A stretch of DNA of 64,000 bases. Source: an uncultured Candidatus Competibacteraceae bacterium. GTDB taxonomy: Bacteria; Pseudomonadota; Gammaproteobacteria; Competibacterales; Competibacteraceae. The stretch is taken from positions 1 through 64,000 of the forward strand of contig CAIRMO010000092.1 in the NCBI GenBank assembly GCA_903879705.1, given 5' to 3'. Positions 53,400-60,098 of this stretch are shown here, one piece after another; the stretch's first letter is position 1; the number at the start of each line of letters is the position of its first letter. The translations under genes and the position numbers were made by a program. The notes under the pieces were generated by a model, which did not search any database, was not told the origin of the DNA, and saw only the letters and a list, made by a program, of their open reading frames with translations.

Positions 53400-53864
53400 A
53401 TGCCGATGGATATTCGTAAAATCAAGAAGCTGGTTGACCTGCTGGAGCATTCCGGCATTTCCGAAATCGAGATCAAGGAGGGCGAGGATTCAGTGCGGAT
53501 CAGCCGCCATCCCCACGGTGGCGCGGCGCTGATGGTGACTCCGCCCCCCGTCTGGGCTACGCCCGGTTATGGCCCGCCGCCCGCTGTGTCGCTGCCGGTT
53601 CCCGCTGCGCCTGAACCTGAAGCGATCAAGGGCCATATTCTCCGTTCGCCGATGGTTGGCACTTTCTACCGTTCCGCCGCACCCGGCTCCAAACCGTTCG
53701 TTGAAATCGGTCAGACGGTGAAGATCGGCGATCCCGTTTGCATCATCGAGGCCATGAAGATGTTCAATCAGATCGAGGCGGACTGTGCCGGAACCATTAC
53801 CCGGATTCTGGCGGAGAGCGGCCAGCCGATTGAATACGACCAGCCGTTGTTGATCATTGAATAA
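53400..53864 (+). CDS. accB: Biotin carboxyl carrier protein of acetyl-CoA carboxylase
   Basis: 154 residues (start 53400 or MDIRKIKK at 53406). The N-terminal [24 protein letters not shown] helix is followed by a Pro/Ala-rich linker and a biotinyl domain with [19 protein letters not shown] and the biotinylation site EAMKMFN. It carries biotin between AccC and AccAD for malonyl-CoA synthesis. It is followed by a 285-base gap before accC, wider than usual. Confidence 0.96.
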   Translation: MPMDIRKIKKLVDLLEHSGISEIEIKEGEDSVRISRHPHGGAALMVTPPPVWATPGYGPPPAVSLPVPAAPEPEAIKGHILRSPMVGTFYRSAAPGSKPFVEIGQTVKIGDPVCIIEAMKMFNQIEADCAGTITRILAESGQPIEYDQPLLIIE

Positions 53865-54149
53865 TCCGTTGCATCAACCATAGCGTTTTATTTTATGGCT
53901 GACTTCCTGCTTCAATGAGGCCGGTTTCACCAAGGTTGTTAAATCTTGGCCAGCGCCTTCCTCTCCACAGACGTTACTTCCCGCCCAACGGCGGTAGGTT
54001 CCTAAGAACGGCGGAAATGGTAGAATCAATGATGACCGAAATCGACCCCTTTTTCAGCAGTTGCCAACCCTTACACAATGTTTCACCGTGAATATGATGC
54101 GATGAAATACGTTAAATCACTAGATTATTTTCAATAGCTGCTGACCGCC
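53865..54149. other. Extended accB-accC intergenic region
   Basis: About 285 bases without an ORF. The first half is mixed, the second half AT-rich (GCGATGAAATACGTTAAATC). No clear rho-independent terminator or repeat is visible. In most gammaproteobacteria accB and accC are separated by a few tens of bases, so accC may have a separate promoter here. Confidence 0.4.
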
Positions 54150-55496
54150 ATGCTGGACAAAGTAGTGATCGCCAACCGGGGGGAAATCGCCCTGCGGATT
54201 CTGCGGGCCTGCCGGGAACTGGGCATCCGCACCGTCGCCGTCCATTCCACCGTGGATCGGGACCTCAAGCACGTCCGGCTGGCCGACGAAACGGTCTGTA
54301 TCGGCCCGCCGCCCGCCGCCGACAGCTATCTGAACATGCCAGCGATTATCAGCGCCGCCGAAGTCACCGATGCGGTCGCGATTCATCCTGGCTACGGCTT
54401 TTTGTCGGAAAACGCCGATTTCGCCGAGCGGGTTGAGCAAAGCGGCTTCATTTTCATTGGCCCGAAACCGGAAACGATTCGGCTAATGGGCGACAAGGTC
54501 TCGGCGATCCGGGCGATGCAGGAGGCGGGCGTTCCCTGCGTCCCCGGTTCCGATGGACCGCTGGGCGATGAGGCCGATGAAACCTTGCGGATTGCCCATC
54601 AGATCGGCTACCCGATCATTATCAAGGCAGCGGGTGGCGGTGGCGGGCGCGGAATGCGAGTGGTGCATAGCGAAGCGGCGTTGCTGACCACGCTCGATCT
54701 GACCCGCAGCGAAGCCGGCGCGGCCTTCGGCAATTCGACCGTGTACATGGAAAAGTATCTGGAGCAGCCGCGGCATATCGAAATTCAGGTGCTGGCGGAT
54801 ACCCACGGCCACGCCATTCATCTCGGCGAACGTGACTGTTCCATGCAGCGGCGGCATCAGAAGGTGATTGAAGAAGCGCCCGCCCCCGGCATGACCGCGG
54901 AGCAACGCCGTCGGATCGGTCAGGTCTGCGTGGATGCCTGCCGGCGGATTGGCTATCGCGGCGCGGGGACATTTGAGTTCCTGTACCAGGATGGCGAGTT
55001 CTATTTCATTGAAATGAATACCCGGGTGCAAGTTGAACATCCAGTGACCGAGCTGATTACCGGAGTGGACATCGTGAAGGCGCAGTTGCGCATTGCCGCT
55101 GGTCTGCCGTTGGGTTACCGGCAAGAGCAGATTAGGATCACCGGTCATGCGCTGGAATGCCGGCTCAATGCTGAAGACCCGGAGACCTTCATTCCCTCGC
55201 CGGGTACGGTTAGCCAGTACCACCCGCCGGGCGGGCCGGGCATCCGGGTGGATTCGCACCTGTATAACGGTTACCGGGTCCCGCCCAATTACGATTCGAT
55301 GATCGGCAAGCTGATTGCGCACGGTGAAACCCGCGAAGCCGCGATTGCCCGAATGCGCGGGGCTTTGGCGGAACTGGTGATTGAGGGGATCAAGACCAAT
55401 GCGCCACTGCATCGGCGCATTCTCGGTGACGCCCGGTTTCTGGAGGGTGGAACTGATATTCATTATCTGGAAAAGCAGTTACTTGCGGTTCGTTAG
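54150..55496 (+). CDS. accC: Biotin carboxylase subunit of acetyl-CoA carboxylase
   Basis: 448 residues. The ATP-grasp enzyme carboxylates biotin on AccB. Signatures are [37 protein letters not shown], the glycine loop [36 protein letters not shown], and [18 protein letters not shown] with the catalytic Glu and Arg. The C-terminal domain ends [10 protein letters not shown] rho-independent terminator follows at 55528. Confidence 0.97.
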   Translation: MLDKVVIANRGEIALRILRACRELGIRTVAVHSTVDRDLKHVRLADETVCIGPPPAADSYLNMPAIISAAEVTDAVAIHPGYGFLSENADFAERVEQSGFIFIGPKPETIRLMGDKVSAIRAMQEAGVPCVPGSDGPLGDEADETLRIAHQIGYPIIIKAAGGGGGRGMRVVHSEAALLTTLDLTRSEAGAAFGNSTVYMEKYLEQPRHIEIQVLADTHGHAIHLGERDCSMQRRHQKVIEEAPAPGMTAEQRRRIGQVCVDACRRIGYRGAGTFEFLYQDGEFYFIEMNTRVQVEHPVTELITGVDIVKAQLRIAAGLPLGYRQEQIRITGHALECRLNAEDPETFIPSPGTVSQYHPPGGPGIRVDSHLYNGYRVPPNYDSMIGKLIAHGETREAAIARMRGALAELVIEGIKTNAPLHRRILGDARFLEGGTDIHYLEKQLLAVR

Positions 55497-55527
55497 CCCG
55501 TCTGGAAAAGTTCGTAACCGCCTATAG

Positions 55528-55554
55528 AAAAGCTCCGTCGAACGGAGCTTTTTT
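55528..55554 (+). terminator. Rho-independent terminator after accC
   Basis: AAAGCTCCGT/ACGGAGCTTT with a CGA loop, followed by TTTTTT. It separates the fatty-acid gene from the restriction-modification island. Confidence 0.9.
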
Positions 55555-55589
55555 GATCCAGTCCTGTTTGCTGGTCTACTTGTTCAGTT

Positions 55590-55613
55590 ATACCCGCGAA
55601 TGCAGGAATGACA
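55590..55613. repeat. Palindromic repeat at the left border of the R-M island
   Basis: TACCCGCGAATGCAGGAATGACAG is a degenerate copy of the GTCATTCCCGCGAATGCGGG palindrome that is expanded in 57405-57672 and found again, inverted, at 62471-62498. Confidence 0.6.
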
Positions 55614-55650
55614 GAATCACCCATTATCCTTATTGGATTATTAATCGATC

Positions 55651-57105
55651 ATGTTCGAACAAGCCTTTAAAAATATCGACGACGTTCTCTGGAAAGAGGC
55701 GGGTTGCACCACGGAACTCGACTACACGGAGCAGACTTCCTGGTTATTGTTCCTGAAATACCTGGATGGTCTGGAGCAGGACAAGGCGATGGAGGCTGAA
55801 TTAGAAGGGCGGAAATACAGCTACATCCTCGATCTGCCGTATCGCTGGGAATCCTGGGCCGCACCTAAAGACCTGTTGGGTAAACTGGACCATCACCGGA
55901 CGCTGACCGGCGATGATCTATGCGGCTTTGTTGATCGCAAGTTGTTTCCCTATCTGCACGGTTTTAAGCAGAAGGCCAGTGGGCCGAATACCATTGAATA
56001 TAAGATTGGCGAGATATTCGGCGAGATTAAAAACAAGATTCACAGCGGCTATAATCTGCGCCAAGTGATTGATCATCTCGATGAACTGCGCTTTCGGTCG
56101 CAGAGCGAAAAGCATGAGCTATCACATCTCTACGAAGCCAAGATTAAGAATATGGGCAATGCCGGGCGCAATGGTGGTGAGTATTACACCCCGCGCCCGT
56201 TAATTCGCGCCATTGTCCAAGTGGTTAAACCCAAGATCGGTGACCGCATCTATGATGGCGCAGTCGGTTCGGCAGGTTTTCTGTGTGAAGCCTTCGATTA
56301 TCTCCGAAGTCAGTCCAAGCTAACCGTTGACAATCTAAGGACGATTCAGGAAAAAACTTTCTACGGCAAGGAAAAGAAATCGCTGGCTTATGTCATTGCA
56401 ATTATGAATATGATCCTGCATGGCATTGAAGCACCAAATATTATTCACACCAACACCCTCTCGGAAAATCTGGCTGATATTCAGGAGAAAGACCGCTTTG
56501 ATGTGGTGTTGGCGAATCCTCCGTTTGGCGGTAAAGAGCGCAAGGAAATCCAGCAGAATTTTCCGATTCGCACTGGCGAAACCGCTTTTCTGTTTCTCCA
56601 GCACTTTATCAAGATGCTCAAAGCTGGTGGTCGGGCGGGCGTGGTCATCAAGAATACCTTCCTCTCTAATACCGACAACGCTTCGGTGAGTTTGCGAAAG
56701 CTGTTACTGGAAAGCTGTAATCTGCACACCGTGCTGGATTGTCCCGGCGGCACGTTTCAAGGTGCGGGGGTAAAAACCATCGTGCTGTTTTTTGAGAAAG
56801 GTGCGCCCACTCGCACGACTTGGTATTACCAACTTGATCCCGGACGCAATCTCGGCAAAACCAATCCACTGAATGATGCTGATTTAGCGGAATTTATCAA
56901 CCTGCAAAAGACCAAGGCGGATTCATTCAAAAGCTGGAGCGTCGATGCCGCGACTATTAACCCGGCAACTTTTGATCTGTCGGTAAAGAATCCTAACGGC
57001 GGAGAAGCGGTCATTCACCGCAGCCCGGAGGAGATTATGGATGAGATTGCGGCGCTGGATGCGGAGAGTGCCGAGGTGCTGGCGAATATCAGGGCGCTGT
57101 TGTGA
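55651..57105 (+). CDS. hsdM: Type I restriction-modification methyltransferase subunit
   Basis: 484 residues. An N-terminal helical HsdM domain (FEQAFKNIDDVLWKEAGC, LDYTEQTSWLLFLKYLDGLE) precedes the N6-adenine methylase core. The SAM site is YDGAVGSAGFLCEAF and the catalytic NPPF is in VLANPPFGGKERKEIQ. YTPRPLIRAIV is also typical. It methylates adenines at the HsdS-defined site. The C-terminal stretch AEVLANIRALL is duplicated at the end of the next ORF. It is less GC-rich than the flanking housekeeping genes, suggesting transfer. The next start overlaps its stop (GTGA). Confidence 0.95.
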   Translation: MFEQAFKNIDDVLWKEAGCTTELDYTEQTSWLLFLKYLDGLEQDKAMEAELEGRKYSYILDLPYRWESWAAPKDLLGKLDHHRTLTGDDLCGFVDRKLFPYLHGFKQKASGPNTIEYKIGEIFGEIKNKIHSGYNLRQVIDHLDELRFRSQSEKHELSHLYEAKIKNMGNAGRNGGEYYTPRPLIRAIVQVVKPKIGDRIYDGAVGSAGFLCEAFDYLRSQSKLTVDNLRTIQEKTFYGKEKKSLAYVIAIMNMILHGIEAPNIIHTNTLSENLADIQEKDRFDVVLANPPFGGKERKEIQQNFPIRTGETAFLFLQHFIKMLKAGGRAGVVIKNTFLSNTDNASVSLRKLLLESCNLHTVLDCPGGTFQGAGVKTIVLFFEKGAPTRTTWYYQLDPGRNLGKTNPLNDADLAEFINLQKTKADSFKSWSVDAATINPATFDLSVKNPNGGEAVIHRSPEEIMDEIAALDAESAEVLANIRALL

Positions 57106-57710
57106 AAAATCCAGTGGTTTACATGCTGGCTAATCAGCGAAACGGCACGCTTTATATTGGCATGACCTCGGATTTGATAAAACGAATCTGGCAGCATAGA
57201 GAAGAATTGGCCGATGGTTTTACAAAAAAGTACGCTGTAAAAATGCTGGTGTGGTACGAACAGCATGAAACGATGGAAAGCGCCATCAGCAAGGAAAAAG
57301 CCATGAAAAAATGGCTACGGAAATGGAAACTATCGACTATTGAGCAGTTCAATCCCGGCTGGATCGATTTGTGGCCTGAAATACTCGGAGAAACTGCTTA
57401 TCCCGTCATTCCCGCGAATGCGGGAATCCAGACTGAGGCAAATCGGACACGGGACAACCACCCTTCCGCCGTCATTCCCGCGAATGCGGGAATCCAGACT
57501 GAGGCAAACCATACACGGGACGACCACCCTTCCGCCGTCATTCCCGCGAATGCGGGAATCCAGAAAGGCAATGAACTAGATTCCCGCATTCGCGGAAATG
57601 ACGATAGTGGAGAGAGAGGCACTAGCGAGCATCAGGGCACTAAACTGGATTCCCGCATACGCGGGAATGACGATGGTGGAGTAAAGGTGCTGGCGAATAT
57701 CAGGGCGCTG
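57074..57710 (+). repeat. 26-base direct repeats flanking the GIY-YIG segment
   Basis: The 26 bases at 57074-57099 (beginning AGGTGCTGGCGAATATC, within the hsdM 3' end) are repeated identically at 57685-57710. They bracket a 611-base segment containing the GIY-YIG ORF and its palindromes. A degenerate third copy lies at 57617-57640. The pattern suggests duplication of the hsdM end when the segment entered. Confidence 0.75.
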
Positions 57711-57716
57711 CTATGA
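57102..57716 (+). CDS. GIY-YIG endonuclease with repeat-encoded C-terminal tail
   Basis: 204 residues. Residues 1-95 form a small GIY-YIG domain: VYMLANQRNGTLYIGMTSDL (GIY...YIG), IKRIWQHREE (Arg), and the Glu/Lys helix AISKEKAMKKWLRKWK. Such proteins resemble UvrC-type or single-domain homing nucleases. From residue about 100 the frame runs through palindromic DNA repeats, giving VIPANAGIQ three times and DSRIRGND twice, then VKVLANIRALL copied from hsdM. It starts with a GTG that overlaps hsdM and ends in ATGA overlap with the HEPN gene. The tail is unlikely to be functional protein. Confidence 0.75.
   Translation: MKNPVVYMLANQRNGTLYIGMTSDLIKRIWQHREELADGFTKKYAVKMLVWYEQHETMESAISKEKAMKKWLRKWKLSTIEQFNPGWIDLWPEILGETAYPVIPANAGIQTEANRTRDNHPSAVIPANAGIQTEANHTRDDHPSAVIPANAGIQKGNELDSRIRGNDDSGERGTSEHQGTKLDSRIRGNDDGGVKVLANIRALL
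57405..57672. repeat. Expanded palindromic repeat array inside the GIY-YIG ORF
   Basis: The palindrome GTCATTCCCGCGAATGCGGG(AATCCA) occurs at 57405, 57471 and 57537, a 66-base tandem period equal to 22 codons. Inverted copies follow at about 57579 and 57647. Each copy contains the ATTCCCGC/GCGGGAAT stem known from dispersed repeats such as the neisserial dRS3 type. The period keeps the frame open. Confidence 0.8.
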
Positions 57717-58156
57717 ATGACAATCAGACCAAGCAAGACATCCGCTGGAAACAGCGCTTCAACAACTATCTCAAGGCATTTCAGACACTCGTTGAAGCGG
57801 TGGAATTGGCGCAAACCCGCGAATTATCAAAACTGGAGCAGCAAGGATTGATTAAAGGTTTTGAATTCACGCATGAACTAGCGTGGAATGTTTTGAAAGA
57901 TTACCTGGAAGATAAAGGCATCATCGGTTTGATCGGTTCAAAAGATGCAACCCGCATTGCGTTTAAAAATGCTCTGATTGAACAAGGCGATGACTGGATG
58001 AAAATGATTCAAGCCCGCAATCTGACCGTGCATACTTACAACTCCGAAATCGCTCAAAAAATCGTGGATGACATTCTGGAGCGGTTTTATCCGGCTTTTG
58101 ACAGCATGGCGAAAAAATTTACCGTACTCATTAACCAGCAAGACCTTGACTCATGA
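57713..58156 (+). CDS. HepT-like HEPN toxin (HI0074 family)
   Basis: 147 residues, all helical, matching nucleotidyltransferase substrate-binding/HEPN proteins: LEQQGLIKGFEFTHELAWNVLKDYLE, then IQARNLTVHTYNSEIAQKIV. The HepT RNase motif RX4HXY is exact: R102, H107, Y109 (RNLTVHTY). The Tyr corresponds to the residue AMPylated by MntA antitoxins. It overlaps the previous ORF and the next by 4 bases each (ATGA), so it is translated within the R-M operon. Together with the next gene's N-terminus it forms a HEPN/MNT toxin-antitoxin pair embedded between hsdM and hsdS. Confidence 0.88.
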   Translation: MNDNQTKQDIRWKQRFNNYLKAFQTLVEAVELAQTRELSKLEQQGLIKGFEFTHELAWNVLKDYLEDKGIIGLIGSKDATRIAFKNALIEQGDDWMKMIQARNLTVHTYNSEIAQKIVDDILERFYPAFDSMAKKFTVLINQQDLDS

Positions 58157-59631
58157 AATATGGACTCAGTGAATTGACGATTGAAAAAATCCGTGGCGTT
58201 TTTGCACAATTCTCGGAAATTGAAAAGGCGGTTCTGTATGGTTCTCGTGCGAAGGGAAATTTCAAAACCGGATCGGATATTGACTTAACGCTTTACGGCG
58301 CAGCGATTACATCCGATCTGCACGCAACAATAGCCGACAGGTTGGATGATCTGCTGTTGCCCTACTCGATTGATCTATCCCTATTTGATGAACTGGATCA
58401 TGCCAAACTACGGGAGCATATCGAGCGTGTGGGAATGGTGTTTTATGAGCGGGAAAATCAGGGGGTTGATATGAAAGCGGGGTGGCAAAGGAGTGTGATT
58501 GGCGACTACTGCGAAGTCATCGCGGGCCAGTCTCCAGAAGGCAAGTACTACAACGCTGAAGGGAAAGGGATGCCCTTCTATCAAGGCAAGAAGGATTTCG
58601 GCGACAGGTTTATTAAGGCACCCACCACTTGGACGACTGAGACAACAAAGACTGCCAAGAAAGATGACGTTTTGATGTCGGTTCGTGCGCCAGTAGGGCC
58701 AGTCAATTTTGCTACGAAAGATATTTGCATTGGCCGAGGTTTAGCTGCAATTCGCAGCAAAGGTAAGTTAGACGTTGATTTTCTTTTTTACCAGCTACTG
58801 TATTTACAACCGGAAATTGCAGGTAAAGAAGGGGCTGTATTTGCATCAATCAACAAGTCAGAAATTGCCGCATTGCCAATATCCATCGGACCACTCCCCG
58901 AACAGCAACGCATCGTTTCCATTCTCGATGAAGCATTTGACGGCATCGCCACGGCAAAAGCCAATGCGGAAAAGAATCTACAGAATGCCCGCGCTATTTT
59001 TGAAAGCTACCTGCAATCGGTTTTCAGTCAGAAGGGTGAAGGGTGGGAACTAAAAACATTGGAACAGATAGCAATAATTTTTGGTCGAGGTAAATCAAGG
59101 CATCGCCCAAGAAATGAACCAATGCTTTATGGTGGAAAATATCCATTTATTCAAACAGGTGATATTAGGAACTCAGACCATTTCATTATGGAGTATTCTC
59201 AAACTTATAACGAGGCTGGACTTGCTCAAAGCAAGATTTGGCCGAAGGGAACAATTTGCATTACCATTGCGGCGAACATTGCAGAGACAGGAATCTTGGG
59301 TTTTGATGCTTGTTTTCCCGATAGTGTCATCGGAATAGTAACGAATCCTAAAGAAGCTGATGTTGATTTTGTAGAGTATTTATTACAGTCATTTAAGGCA
59401 CGTCTCCAAGCAATGGGAAAAGGAAGTGCCCAAGCTAATATCAACATGGGTACATTTGAAAACGAACGGTTTCCATTCCCATCTGTTACCGAACAAAAAG
59501 AAATCGTCGTCAAGCTCAATTCTCTCCGTGAAGAAACCAAGCGCATTAAATCCATCTACCGGCGGAAGTCCGCCGCACTGGACGAGTTAAAAAAGTCGCT
59601 GCTACACCAAGCCTTTAGCGGCGATTTATAA
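58153..59631 (+). CDS. hsdS: MntA-like nucleotidyltransferase fused to HsdS specificity subunit
   Basis: 492 residues. Residues 1-100 are an MNT domain with the exact GSX10DXD motif (GSRAKGNFKTGSDID, G30-D44), as in MntA antitoxins that AMPylate HepT. After a short linker (YERENQGVD), residues 107-492 are an HsdS: TRD1 (VIGDYCEVIAGQSPEGKYYN), central conserved helices (LPEQQRIVSILDEAFDGI), TRD2 (LEQIAIIFGRGKSRHRP) and a distal helix (KSAALDELKKSLLHQAFSGDL). Met107 (ATG 58471, GGGGG five bases upstream) could start a separate HsdS. The start overlaps the HEPN stop by 4 bases. Confidence 0.88.
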   Translation: MKYGLSELTIEKIRGVFAQFSEIEKAVLYGSRAKGNFKTGSDIDLTLYGAAITSDLHATIADRLDDLLLPYSIDLSLFDELDHAKLREHIERVGMVFYERENQGVDMKAGWQRSVIGDYCEVIAGQSPEGKYYNAEGKGMPFYQGKKDFGDRFIKAPTTWTTETTKTAKKDDVLMSVRAPVGPVNFATKDICIGRGLAAIRSKGKLDVDFLFYQLLYLQPEIAGKEGAVFASINKSEIAALPISIGPLPEQQRIVSILDEAFDGIATAKANAEKNLQNARAIFESYLQSVFSQKGEGWELKTLEQIAIIFGRGKSRHRPRNEPMLYGGKYPFIQTGDIRNSDHFIMEYSQTYNEAGLAQSKIWPKGTICITIAANIAETGILGFDACFPDSVIGIVTNPKEADVDFVEYLLQSFKARLQAMGKGSAQANINMGTFENERFPFPSVTEQKEIVVKLNSLREETKRIKSIYRRKSAALDELKKSLLHQAFSGDL

Positions 59632-59655
59632 ATTGCCACAACAGGAGTAATGCCC

Positions 59656-59889
59656 ATGTCCACCCCAGTCCAAAATCCAAAAGCGACTGTATGGCAACAA
59701 CGGATTATCGGTGAATTACGGGACATCCCGGAACCTAAACTGGCTGAACTCTATGACCTGATTCACTACTTTCGGTTGGGACTGGCTCAGTCATCGGTCC
59801 AGCCGCGCCAACCGGGTCTACTTCATGGACAATTGGGCGCAGCTTTTTTTGAGCCATTGCCTGATGAGGAACTGAGGGCTTGGGAGTGA
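59656..59889 (+). CDS. DUF2281-type small protein (orphan antitoxin-like)
   Basis: 77 residues from ATG 59656 (MSTPVQNPKATVWQQRII), with AGGAG 8 bases upstream; the ATG at 59650 is too close to it. The C-terminus has the DUF2281 pattern PGLLHGQLGAAFFEPLPDEELRAWE. Such proteins act as antitoxins for PIN toxins in some loci. No PIN gene follows, so it is an orphan within the R-M operon. The next element is a MITE. Confidence 0.7.
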   Translation: MSTPVQNPKATVWQQRIIGELRDIPEPKLAELYDLIHYFRLGLAQSSVQPRQPGLLHGQLGAAFFEPLPDEELRAWE

Positions 59890-59891
59890 GC

Positions 59892-60098
59892 TATAGGAAT
59901 CCGATCTGAGTTGTGGAATCCCCGCGTCGAACCACCCCGGCGCTTCGCGCCACCCCTCCTTATCCAAGGAGGGGATAACACCAGCACGGTACATTGCTTT
60001 TTCCCCTCCTTGAGTAAGGAGGGGTGGCCCCGTCAGGGGCCGGGGTGGTTCGCTCTTCAGAGAGGCGAAATTTCACAACTCCAACCGGATGGCTATAT
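59892..60098. repeat. MITE-like element, copy 3, directly before hsdR
   Basis: An inverted partner of the element at 4386-4615. About 150 interior bases are nearly identical in reverse orientation, including GGCGCTTCGCGCC and CCCCGTCAGGGGCC palindromes. Its ends read CTATAGGAATCCGATCTGAG and CCGGATGGCTATATGA. The ATG of hsdR lies at the last bases of the right end, so the insertion forms the hsdR start context. The element lies between the DUF2281 gene and hsdR. Confidence 0.8.

Noticed and set aside
57405-57672. Regularly spaced repeats that could suggest a CRISPR array
   Set aside because: The repeats are palindromic, only three are in tandem with near-identical 66-base units instead of unique spacers, two are inverted, and there are no cas genes.
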